From Mucilaginibacter sp. SMC90 (GTDB lineage: Bacteria > Bacteroidota > Bacteroidia > Sphingobacteriales > Sphingobacteriaceae), in NCBI RefSeq assembly GCF_022811725.1, contig NZ_CP094527.1, positions 7,130,001 through 7,194,000 on the forward strand: a stretch of 64,000 bases of DNA. The letters run 5' to 3'. Positions 49,553-57,691 of this stretch are shown here, piece after piece. Below the pieces are notes generated by a model that was not told the origin of the DNA, did no database searches, and saw only the letters and a program-made list of their open reading frames with translations. The position numbers and the translations under genes are program-made. Each line of letters opens with the position of its first letter. Positions within the stretch are counted from its first letter, which is position 1.

Positions 49553-52117
49553 TTAGCGTTGATCCGACTTATTGGAACAGATCTTTTCGAAAGGAACAGG
49601 GTATTCCTCGCCTAATGACTTCTCGTACTCGGCACTAAACTCTTCATAAATTTTACGCGCATGCTCAATGCCTTTAGTGCGGCGCAAGGATTTAAGTTTA
49701 AACTTGATCCCGGTATCGTTAAACGGATCGATGCTCAACACAATACGCGAAATTTCCAAAGCTTTTTTATAATCAAAGGCATCGTAAACCTTTTTTATCA
49801 CGGGTAAAATAACGGGCATCAGCGTCTCTTCATAATCCTGTTTAAAATCGTCGAGCCACATTTCGGGAATATGCTGTAGCAGGCCGCCCCGGGCTACCAA
49901 ATCAAAGTGGCTTAACACAGCCGGTTCATTGCCATTGTTTTGTTTTAGAGAATCCCTCACCACAAAATAATCACAGTAAAAATCATCAGTAATGATAAAA
50001 CTATAAGTATCATTCAAAAAGGCAAGTTCAAGCCCGTCAATATCAGAAAGGATGTTACGCAGGTGGTTGATAGTTACTCCGCGGATATTTTTGGTTTTAA
50101 CCACATCCTTATCAGGCCACAACGTAGTAGAGATCTTTTTTGATACCACACCGTTTTTTTCGCGGCTGTTTAACAAAATGAGGATAAAAAGTTGCTTAAT
50201 TTTAGGGCTAAACAAATAGGTAACATCGCGTTTGTTTTTATCACAAACGGTAAAGTCGCCTAACAGGTAAACGGCATTAGCCTTGTTATCAACTACTTTT
50301 TCCTCATCTTGTGGTATCATTGATTGGTCACTGATAACAGGCACCGGTTCTTCATCATCATTTTTCCGCCGGAGGAAAAATACCACAATGCCAAATATCA
50401 ATAGCAGTGCAGATGCGCCCCCCAATATCCTGTATAAAGTAAAGGAATGCTTCCTGGGCCCATGGGCATTCATATAAGCTTCCTGGCTCACAGGCGGGGC
50501 AGTAAGCGCGAAAATCTTTATGGTAGATTGCTCCGGAGTTTCAAACTCCTGCGTGGCACAATAAAATACGTCTTGCTTCGAATTGTAAAACAGGTTGTGG
50601 TCGGTCTCAATACGTTCGGATATTACAGGGATGGTACCGCTTACAACCTGATATGAGCCATCCTTTATCGAAAATTTATACAGGCGCAAACTTGTTTTTG
50701 GCCGTTCATGCGGATAGCATAACACGTAAAGAAATTGCTTATCCTTTGAAACAATGAGGTTATTGGCCGGCACAAATGCCTCTTCATCCGGTTTTATCTC
50801 CCAAAGTTTTTTAATGGTATGCTTATCGAGATTAACCCTGTACAGATCATAATAGTGCATCCCCCCTACTACCTGGTTACCCGACTGGTTGCCATATCCG
50901 CCAAAAATGTAAACATCATTATTTTGGTCGGCTGTACTTGCAGCCGAAAAAAACCTGGGATTGATCACATCGCCGGTAAAATTTTGTTTCTGCCAGTTAT
51001 CCGTTGCTTTATCGTACTTAAAAAAGTTGTTATAGTACTTAAAAGAACCGTACCCGCCAAACAGGTAAAAGCTGTTAAAATCTTTATCGTAAAAAATATT
51101 ATGATGGTGCCTTTGCTCCATTATGGTTGATTTACCATAAAAATCCCAGTTAAGGCTGTCGAGATTAAAAGAAGCAATACTTGGGGCAGGCTGCGGCGCC
51201 CTCAGTACCTCATATAAGTAACATTTATTCTCTTTCAGGTTTATGATACTTTTGCCGAGATGCAAAGGCACCTCTAACCTGTTTTTAAATGGCTTTGACC
51301 AAACCGCATCACGTTCTGTGTCGTAGAGCATAAGTGAATCCCTTTTGAAGATAAAAAACTGCTCCGTTTTTTCATTAAAGTTGATACCTGCAACTTCATT
51401 AAAGGTGTGTACAAACTTTTGCTTCCAGAAATATGATTCGTTAATAAGCCAGGCCGGGTTGTCAACATGCCCTAAATTATCGCCATCGTTTGTAAAAACA
51501 TCATTTCCGGCCCATTCATTAAGCGGAAAATTATAGGTTTTATCACTGTTAGTAATAACCAGGTTTTTAATGGCCATATTTGGCACATCTGAATAATGCT
51601 CGTTTTTTCCGAAAGCAATTTTAGCCGTTATCTTACCTGTAAAACCCAATTCTGTTGCGCGGTACCATTTTCCGTTTATCGAAATTCCAACCTTATCACC
51701 TTTCAGGTCAAGATCCACGATCACCTTAAACCATTTTCGCCTTTTCAGCATGGCATCGGCAAGAGGGATGCTAAGCTTATTACTGCGGCTATCAATATTA
51801 AAATTAAGAAACGAGCCCTGGTTATAAATGGCGCTCAGGCTGTATGAGTTGCCTTTATCGTCGGTTAAATTTAAAATGTAGCCAAGATGCTGGTTATCCC
51901 ACAATGACAAATCGAAACTTATAACAAGGCGATCATAGAAAGTTGGCAAATCCTCCTTGAAAACCTGGTAAGAGGTACGTTTGCTCATCAGGCTATCATT
52001 TGAGCCAAATTGCAAGCCCTGTCCGCTGCTTTTAATTGCGTGAGACAACATAATAAAAAGCAATACAAGCTTATATGCCCTTTTTGAAAGCATTAAAACC
52101 CTACTCTTTTTTACCAT
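49553..52117 (-). CDS. Membrane-spanning one-component regulator: kelch-like sensor, wHTH and BTAD output
   Basis: An 854-residue protein with a signal-anchor (about 15-30), a LamG/concanavalin-like region (about 60-215), and kelch-type propeller repeats (about 340-540; NSFYLFGGYGSFKYYNNFFKYD, NNDVYIFGGYGNQSG). One membrane helix follows (about 560-582, ILGGASALLLIFGIVVFFLRR). The cytoplasmic end has an OmpR/SARP-type winged helix (about 612-705; LLGDFTVCDKNKRDVTYLFSPKIKQLFIL, RGVTINHLRNIL) and a bacterial transcriptional-activator (BTAD/TPR) domain (about 730-845). It looks like a sensor that contacts DNA directly, without phosphorelay. Divergent from the efflux operon with a 386-bp gap. Confidence 0.8.
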   Translation of the reverse strand: MVKKSRVLMLSKRAYKLVLLFIMLSHAIKSSGQGLQFGSNDSLMSKRTSYQVFKEDLPTFYDRLVISFDLSLWDNQHLGYILNLTDDKGNSYSLSAIYNQGSFLNFNIDSRSNKLSIPLADAMLKRRKWFKVIVDLDLKGDKVGISINGKWYRATELGFTGKITAKIAFGKNEHYSDVPNMAIKNLVITNSDKTYNFPLNEWAGNDVFTNDGDNLGHVDNPAWLINESYFWKQKFVHTFNEVAGINFNEKTEQFFIFKRDSLMLYDTERDAVWSKPFKNRLEVPLHLGKSIINLKENKCYLYEVLRAPQPAPSIASFNLDSLNWDFYGKSTIMEQRHHHNIFYDKDFNSFYLFGGYGSFKYYNNFFKYDKATDNWQKQNFTGDVINPRFFSAASTADQNNDVYIFGGYGNQSGNQVVGGMHYYDLYRVNLDKHTIKKLWEIKPDEEAFVPANNLIVSKDKQFLYVLCYPHERPKTSLRLYKFSIKDGSYQVVSGTIPVISERIETDHNLFYNSKQDVFYCATQEFETPEQSTIKIFALTAPPVSQEAYMNAHGPRKHSFTLYRILGGASALLLIFGIVVFFLRRKNDDEEPVPVISDQSMIPQDEEKVVDNKANAVYLLGDFTVCDKNKRDVTYLFSPKIKQLFILILLNSREKNGVVSKKISTTLWPDKDVVKTKNIRGVTINHLRNILSDIDGLELAFLNDTYSFIITDDFYCDYFVVRDSLKQNNGNEPAVLSHFDLVARGGLLQHIPEMWLDDFKQDYEETLMPVILPVIKKVYDAFDYKKALEISRIVLSIDPFNDTGIKFKLKSLRRTKGIEHARKIYEEFSAEYEKSLGEEYPVPFEKICSNKSDQR

Positions 52118-52503
52118 TTACAATACATGTTTAAACTCGCTGATCGGGCAGCGCTGCAGGTTAGAATAATATGCTAAATTATGTAATTTTTAGGTACCAC
52201 ACGAGGGAGATTTTCATTCATTATACCCCAACTTATTGTACCGGGATCCTTTAAATCAAGCCGCGTTATGTTTGATTAAGTTAATCGTAAAAAACTTTTT
52301 ACACAAGTACATTAAACCCGCTTCAAATGCATGCCAGGGTACATTTCAACTTATAAACCTACCTGTCAACCAGTTACAGTAATAAAAATAATACATTACT
52401 TAAGGCCTTAAGCGTAGTCATACCAAAACATTTTGCCCATGGCAGGTATTCTTACATGCACTAACAAGTACATACCAGCCGCTACGGGTATAACATTAAA
52501 ACT
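52118..52503. other. Divergent intergenic region, regulator / efflux operon
   Basis: No gene is supported here. It holds the perfect 14-bp palindrome CTTAAGGCCTTAAG at 52399-52412, about 92 bp before the TolC-like start, and a GTACC-rich part near 52190-52245. Neither flank shows an exact TTTG/TAnnTTTG pair. The palindrome is a candidate operator for the divergent regulator or for the efflux genes. Confidence 0.5.
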
Positions 52504-53850
52504 ATGCCATTGAAAGTAAAACATATCATAACGTTCTTTTTTTTGCTCACCGGCAGTTTGCGCCTCAGGGCACAGGATAGCACACTTGTGGGGAAATCAC
52601 TACAGTGGGACCTGGCTAAGTGTATTGACTATGCAAAAAAGAACAACATCCAGATCAATTCTCTGCGCCTGTCACAACAAACCAGTCAGCAGGAGTTTTT
52701 GTTAGCCAAGGCCGCCCGCCTGCCTGATCTTGCCGCTACAGGTTCACAAACCTTTGCCCACGGCAATAACTTCAGTAACGGCGATAATGGCAGACATTCG
52801 GGTTATAATGTATCCGGTTCATATGGGGTAAGTTCAAATGTAACCTTGTATAATGGCAGTTATATCAACAATAATATTGCTCAAAAAAACCTGCAGCTAC
52901 AGTCGGCCAATCTGAGTATTCTTCAGCAGGAAAACGATATTGTACTTCAAATAACCCAGGCCTACCTTACCGTATTGCTCGATAAGGAATCTGTTATTTA
53001 TAATACCGACCTGCTCAGTACTACGCAGGCACAGGTTAAGCTGCAGCAACAACGATACAACGTTGGCAGCGTGGCCCGTAAAGATCTGATTCAGTTACAG
53101 GCTCAGCAGGCTACAGACCAATACACCCTGGTAAACTCGCAAAACGCAGTTCGTAACGACTTACTAACTTTAAAACAATTACTGGTATTGCCTACCGACT
53201 TAAGCTTCGACATTATGAAGCCTGATACCGTAATAGCCCCTATAGATAGTATTTCATCTTTCCGCGAGGCAGAGCAAACGGCCCTGCAAAACCGGCCCGA
53301 GGTTAAAAATGGTGAGTTGGGCGTTAAGATAGCCCAGTTTGATGTAGAGAAAGCAAGAGCCGGCTATAAACCTACACTTACGGCAGGTGCATCGCTCAAT
53401 ACGGGTTATGCTAACGGACAGGGTGTTTCATTCGGCAACCAGATCAATAATAACTTTTACCAGCAACTGGGGTTAAACCTGTCTATCCCCATATTTACCA
53501 AGCGGGTAGTAAAAACACAGGTTGAAGAGGCAAAGATCAACGTAAAACAATCGCAGCTTGATCTTAAAAACACAAAGATCACTTTATCACAAACAGTTGA
53601 GCGCGCTTTTATCAACGTGCAGAACGCGCGCAGTCAATTTGATGCCGCCGCCGAAGAATATAAATTCAGCAAGGAAAGTTATCGTATTGCCAGCGAACAG
53701 CTTAAAGTTGGTGTTGCCAACACAGTTGATTTCCTTTTACAGAAAAACTTATTTGTACAGGCGCAGCAGGCATTTGTGCAGGCCAAGTACAACGCGTTGC
53801 TCACACTAAAGATCTATGATTTTTACAGGGGCCTACCTATTACATTATAA
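52504..53850 (+). CDS. TolC-family outer-membrane efflux protein
   Basis: A 448-residue exported protein: signal peptide to about residue 24 (RLRAQ), then the two OEP repeats of long helices and short beta strands that build the TolC tunnel. Typical strings are WDLAKCIDYAKKNNIQI at the start of repeat 1, QITQAYLTVLLDKESVIYN, and in repeat 2 AEQTALQNRPEVKNGELGV and NLSIPIFTKRVVKTQVEEAK. It is first in an operon with an adaptor (11-bp gap), ATPase and permease, so it forms the outer-membrane exit of a MacAB-TolC type pump. Confidence 0.93.
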   Translation: MPLKVKHIITFFFLLTGSLRLRAQDSTLVGKSLQWDLAKCIDYAKKNNIQINSLRLSQQTSQQEFLLAKAARLPDLAATGSQTFAHGNNFSNGDNGRHSGYNVSGSYGVSSNVTLYNGSYINNNIAQKNLQLQSANLSILQQENDIVLQITQAYLTVLLDKESVIYNTDLLSTTQAQVKLQQQRYNVGSVARKDLIQLQAQQATDQYTLVNSQNAVRNDLLTLKQLLVLPTDLSFDIMKPDTVIAPIDSISSFREAEQTALQNRPEVKNGELGVKIAQFDVEKARAGYKPTLTAGASLNTGYANGQGVSFGNQINNNFYQQLGLNLSIPIFTKRVVKTQVEEAKINVKQSQLDLKNTKITLSQTVERAFINVQNARSQFDAAAEEYKFSKESYRIASEQLKVGVANTVDFLLQKNLFVQAQQAFVQAKYNALLTLKIYDFYRGLPITL

Positions 53851-53861
53851 TACCGGTTATC

Positions 53862-55187
53862 ATGAAAAGCAGTTATAAAAAGATCCTCATTATTGCAGGC
53901 ATAGTTGTGGCACTTGTGCTCATCTGGTTCCTATTTATCAGAAAAAAAGAAGAGCCCATTGTGCTGCAAACACAAAAACCAACTAAGGGCTATATAGCCC
54001 AAAGCGTAACCGCCACAGGCCGGATCGAGCCGGTTGATACCGTAACGGTAGGTACGCAGGTATCAGGTATAATCAAATACGTGTATGCGGATTTTAACTC
54101 GAAGGTTAAAAAAGGACAGCTTATTGCCGAACTGGATAAATCGCTGCTGCAGGCAACACTTGACCAGGCAAGAGGTACACTGCTCAACGCACAAAGCCAG
54201 CTGGTATTTGCACAAAACAACTTTGGCAGACAAAACCTGTTGTTTAAAACAGATGCTATTAGCAAATCTGATTATGACACAGCTCTTAACACCCTGAACT
54301 CAGCAAAAGCCCAGGTTAAAAGCGCCGAAGCACAGGTACGGTCGGCAGAGAAGAACTTATCTTATGCGGATATTTACTCGCCTATTGACGGTGTGGTGCT
54401 TAACCGTAATGTAAGTGTAGGCCAAACAGTAGCGGCAAGCTTCAGTACCCCAACCCTGTTTGTACTTGCTAAAGATATCACCAAAATGGAAGTTGAGGCC
54501 AATGTGGATGAAGCCGATATCGGTGATGTAAAATCGGGCGAGCGCGCTTCATTTACCGTCGATGCATTTATTAATGATCAGTTTGCCGGTACAGTTGAAG
54601 ATATCAGGCTGCACCCTTCAGTATCATCAAACGTAGTTACATATACTACCATTATCAATGCCCCTAACGATGATATGAAGCTAAAACCAGGTATGACCGC
54701 CAGTATTATCATCTATACCAAAGAAGTTAACAACGCACTGTTGATACCTACCAAAGCATTAAGCTTTACGCCCGATTCGGTATTGATGAAGGATTATGAA
54801 ATAGTAGGAAAAGTGGGGCACAAAGGAGGTAAGAGAAAAGGCGGCAGCCAGGGAGGAGGCGGTGCTGCAGGCAGCGCAGGAAACGGAGGGCCTAATGATA
54901 ATTCACAGGCATTACATACCGCTAAGAGCCGTAAAGACAGTAGTGGTATAAATAAACAAACTGCCATTGTATGGGTATTGCAGGGCAAAAAGATTGTCCG
55001 CAAAAAAATTCAGACAGGCTTGAATGATAATACCCAGGTTGAAGTACTATCGGGTTTGACAGCCGATGATGCTGTGATCACCGGCGTTACCGGCGGAGCC
55101 TCAAGCTCATCAACGGCAGCAGCCAAACCAACAGGCAGTCCGTTTATGCCGCAAAGGCCGCGCGGCGGAGGGGGAGGACGCCGGTAA
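53862..55187 (+). CDS. MacA-like periplasmic adaptor
   Basis: A 441-residue membrane-fusion protein. An N-terminal anchor (residues 7-27) is followed by the lipoyl/hairpin pair (QTQKPTKGYIAQSVTATGRIEP; SVQVSGIIKYVYADFNSKVKKGQLIAELD), coiled-coil hairpin (about 95-160; LNSAKAQVKSAEAQVRSAEKNL), beta-barrel and proximal domains. A Gly/Lys/Ser-rich insertion at about 322-365 and a Gly/Arg-rich tail (RPRGGGGGRR) are low-complexity additions typical of Bacteroidota MacA. It bridges the TolC-like protein to the ABC permease. Its stop shares one base with the ATPase start (TAATG). Confidence 0.92.
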   Translation: MKSSYKKILIIAGIVVALVLIWFLFIRKKEEPIVLQTQKPTKGYIAQSVTATGRIEPVDTVTVGTQVSGIIKYVYADFNSKVKKGQLIAELDKSLLQATLDQARGTLLNAQSQLVFAQNNFGRQNLLFKTDAISKSDYDTALNTLNSAKAQVKSAEAQVRSAEKNLSYADIYSPIDGVVLNRNVSVGQTVAASFSTPTLFVLAKDITKMEVEANVDEADIGDVKSGERASFTVDAFINDQFAGTVEDIRLHPSVSSNVVTYTTIINAPNDDMKLKPGMTASIIIYTKEVNNALLIPTKALSFTPDSVLMKDYEIVGKVGHKGGKRKGGSQGGGGAAGSAGNGGPNDNSQALHTAKSRKDSSGINKQTAIVWVLQGKKIVRKKIQTGLNDNTQVEVLSGLTADDAVITGVTGGASSSSTAAAKPTGSPFMPQRPRGGGGGRR

Positions 55188-55936
55188 TGAGCAAGAAAAT
55201 TTTAGATATACGCGAGCTAAAACGCGAGTTTCAAATGGGTAGTGAAACCGTCCGCGCGCTTAAAGGGATCTCCTTTGATGTAGCGGCCGGTGAGTTTGTA
55301 ACCATCATGGGCAGCAGCGGGAGCGGTAAAACCACACTGCTCAATATTTTAGGTTGTTTAGACAAACCATCCATAGGCGATTATTTTTTGGACGGAGTAG
55401 ATGTAAAGAAGTTGTCGCGCGATGAACTGGCGCAATTACGTAACCGCAAAATAGGTTTCGTTTTCCAGGCCTACAACCTGTTGCCCCGTACATCCGCACT
55501 GGAGAATGTGGAGCTCCCTCTTTTATACAATAAAGAGATCAGCGTAAGCGAACGCCGGGACAGGGCTATCCACGCGCTGGAAGCGGTAAAACTGGCCGAG
55601 CGTTTGGATCATACCCCAAGCCAGCTTTCGGGCGGGCAGCAGCAGCGTGTGGCCATTGCCCGCGCCCTGGTGAACGAACCGGTAATGATCCTGGCCGATG
55701 AAGCTACGGGTAACCTGGATAGCCGTACATCGTACGAGATCATGTCATTAATGCAGGAGTTAAACTCGCAGCAGGGCAAAACCATTGTGTTTGTAACGCA
55801 CGAGCCGGATATCGCCTCGTTCAGCAGCCGCACCATACAACTGCGTGATGGCAGGATCCAGAAGGATACTCAAAACGCAAATCAACGGTCGGCAAAAGAA
55901 GTGCTTGCGGGTTTACCAATTACTGATGATTATTAA
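55187..55936 (+). CDS. MacB/LolD-type ABC transporter ATPase
   Basis: A 249-residue ATPase. Walker A is GSSGSGKTT, the Q-loop is FQAYNLLPRT, the signature is LSGGQQQRVAIARALV, Walker B is VMILADEATGNLD and the H-loop His is in VFVTHEPD. The pattern fits the MacB/LolD/FtsE subfamily (ETVRALKGISFDV). Unlike E. coli MacB, ATPase and permease are separate genes. It lies between adaptor (1-base overlap) and permease (11-bp gap). The pump substrate may be an antibiotic, peptide or lipoprotein; sequence does not say. Confidence 0.95.
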   Translation: MSKKILDIRELKREFQMGSETVRALKGISFDVAAGEFVTIMGSSGSGKTTLLNILGCLDKPSIGDYFLDGVDVKKLSRDELAQLRNRKIGFVFQAYNLLPRTSALENVELPLLYNKEISVSERRDRAIHALEAVKLAERLDHTPSQLSGGQQQRVAIARALVNEPVMILADEATGNLDSRTSYEIMSLMQELNSQQGKTIVFVTHEPDIASFSSRTIQLRDGRIQKDTQNANQRSAKEVLAGLPITDDY

Positions 55937-55947
55937 TTTAAGCAACC

Positions 55948-57165
55948 ATGAATTTATTTAACCTGATCCGGATAGCTTACAAAGCCCTGCAACGTAATAA
56001 ACTGAGGGCCTTTTTAACTATGCTCGGCATCATCATCGGTGTGGCATCGGTAATAGCAATGGTGGCCATAGGCCAGGGATCAAAACAAAGCATCCATGAT
56101 CAGTTATCAAGCATGGGCTCAAACATGATCACCGTATTGCCGAGCAGTAACCTTAACGGTGGTGTACGTATTGCAGGTTCAAGTTTTCAAACCCTTACCC
56201 AAAAAGACATCGTAGCCTTAAAAAAGGCCCAATATATTACCGAACTGTCCCCATCAATAACCTCAAAGGGACAGGCTATTAATGGCGCACTTAACTGGCC
56301 AACAAGTATCCAGGGCGTTAGTCCGGATTATCTGGATATCCGTAAACTGAGTTTGAAGGATGGCATCGCTTTTACTGAAGATGATATCCTTACCTCGGCA
56401 AAAGTTTGTTTGATAGGGCAAACGGTTATCGATAACCTGTTCCCCAACGGTGAAAATCCGATAGGAAAAGTGATCCGCTTTAACAAGATCCCTTTTCAGA
56501 TCATCGGTATCCTAAACCCCAAAGGTCAAAACGCTTTTGGGCAGGATCAGGACGATATCCTTATAGCTCCATATACAACTATTCAAAAAAGGATCCTCGC
56601 CACTATCTATTACCAAAATATTTATGCATCAGCGGCAAACGAGCAAGTAACCGATGCCGCCGTATCCGAAATGACCCAGATCCTGCGCGACTCGCACCGC
56701 CTGCGTGACAGCGAGGATAATGACTTCACGGTACGTACCCAGGCCGAGCTGATCAATACCCTGAGCTCAACCAGCGGGTTGCTTACCGTGTTGCTTACCG
56801 TAATTGCCGGCATCTCATTGGTGATAGGCGGTATCGGCATTATGAATATCATGTATGTTTCGGTAACGGAGCGTACCCGCGAGATCGGTTTGCGCATGTC
56901 TATAGGTGCACGCGGAAAAGATATTATGCTTCAATTTTTGATGGAAGCTATCCTGATCAGTATCACCGGTGGTATTATTGGTGTTATATTGGGTATTGTA
57001 TCATCAAACCTGGTTACGCTTACACTGTCATGGCCAACCATCGTTTCAGAATCGTCGGTAATGCTATCGTTTGTAGTTTGCGCTATTACGGGGATCTTTT
57101 TTGGATACTACCCGGCTCAGAAAGCGGCAAGGCTTGATCCTATTGAGGCGCTGCGATATGAATAA
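55948..57165 (+). CDS. MacB-like ABC transporter permease
   Basis: A 405-residue permease with the FtsX/MacB topology: TM1 near 20-42 (RNKLRAFLTMLGIIIGVASVIAMVAIGQG), a large periplasmic MacB_PCD domain (about 45-275), then three helices near 283-305, 332-355 and 370-390, ending QKAARLDPIEALRYE, the diagnostic C-terminus. It completes the operon TolC-MacA-ATPase-MacB, an ATP-driven periplasm-to-outside pump. No regulator is within the operon, but the divergent kelch-type regulator is a candidate. Confidence 0.94.
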   Translation: MNLFNLIRIAYKALQRNKLRAFLTMLGIIIGVASVIAMVAIGQGSKQSIHDQLSSMGSNMITVLPSSNLNGGVRIAGSSFQTLTQKDIVALKKAQYITELSPSITSKGQAINGALNWPTSIQGVSPDYLDIRKLSLKDGIAFTEDDILTSAKVCLIGQTVIDNLFPNGENPIGKVIRFNKIPFQIIGILNPKGQNAFGQDQDDILIAPYTTIQKRILATIYYQNIYASAANEQVTDAAVSEMTQILRDSHRLRDSEDNDFTVRTQAELINTLSSTSGLLTVLLTVIAGISLVIGGIGIMNIMYVSVTERTREIGLRMSIGARGKDIMLQFLMEAILISITGGIIGVILGIVSSNLVTLTLSWPTIVSESSVMLSFVVCAITGIFFGYYPAQKAARLDPIEALRYE

Positions 57166-57176
57166 AAAGCAATAAT

Positions 57177-57540
57177 CGGCGGCCAGAGGCCGTGAGATAG
57201 TTGCCACTCGGCTGGAGCCCATAACCGTTAACTTAAGGTAAAAACCTCTCAAAAGCAGGGGAATGTGCGATTCCCCTCTCGAGAGGGGTGGAGGGGTGTG
57301 TTATTCTACGTGCGGCTTATCGCTTGTATAACACACCCCTGCTCCCACTCGTTCCATCGCGCCCCCTCTCGAGAGGGGATTTTAAAACACTTACACCAAA
57401 TTTATTCCCTTAAGTTAACGGCTATGGGCTGGAGCCGAGCGGCGATGTAACATTTGGGTTTATTACTTATAACAAAACATAAAAAGACGGCCGCCGCTCG
57501 CGTCCTCGCGAGTGGCAACTATTCCCCGGCCTCCGGCCGG
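57177..57540. repeat. Composite palindromic repeat, copy interrupted by the second MITE-like element
   Basis: The left arm starts at 57177 (CGGCGGCCAGAGGCCGTGA, then TAGTTGCCACTCGGCTGGAGCC), resumes at 57437 (GAGCGGCGATG), and the opposite arm is 57489-57540 (GCCGCCGCTCG ... GAGTGGCAACTATTCCCCGG). It is the same repeat as at 29147-29338. Taking out the inserted element and one copy of its duplication restores the uninterrupted order seen at 29 kb. Confidence 0.8.
57210..57436. mobile_element. MITE-like element (57220-57426) with 10-bp target duplication
   Basis: The inverted termini are CATAACCGTTAACTTAAGG (57220-57238) and its inverse ending GTTAACGGCTATG at 57426, with one mismatch. Identical 10-bp copies GGCTGGAGCC flank it at 57210-57219 and 57427-57436. 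Inside are two copies of CCCCTCTCGAGAGGGG and a long GGGGTGTGTTAT / ATAACACACCCC hairpin. At 207 bp it is close in length to the element at 36726 and shares TTAA(C/G)TTAAGG in its terminus. No coding capacity. Confidence 0.8.
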
Positions 57541-57587
57541 TCTGTGCTATGTTGTCATTACGCCATTTCACACTTACAATCGCGACC

Positions 57588-57639
57588 AAATGTTAAAATT
57601 TAGCGATGAAATGTTAAATCTACAGTATAAAATGTTAAA
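57588..57639 (+). promoter_or_regulatory. Three AAATGTTAAA direct repeats at exact 21-bp spacing
   Basis: Copies start at 57588, 57609 and 57630, so they lie on one face of the helix. They abut the -33 TTTG at 57643-57646, where an activator would bind. TATATTTTG, one base off the -7 consensus, ends at 57673, giving a start near 57680 just before the ATG at 57692. Confidence 0.6.
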
Positions 57640-57691
57640 TCGTTTGCATAACTAACCATTTAGTTATATTTTGGCTTTCATAATCGACCTT

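Noticed and set aside
52399..52412. CTTAAGGCCTTAAG as a relic of a MITE terminus
   Set aside because: It resembles two abutted inner termini (AACTTAAGG / CCTTAAGTT), but 14 bp is too little to separate this from an ordinary operator palindrome.
57580..57691. Exact TAnnTTTG promoter for the TonB-receptor-like gene
   Set aside because: The nearest string TATATTTTG has one extra base; it is kept only as a probable variant linked to the phased repeats.
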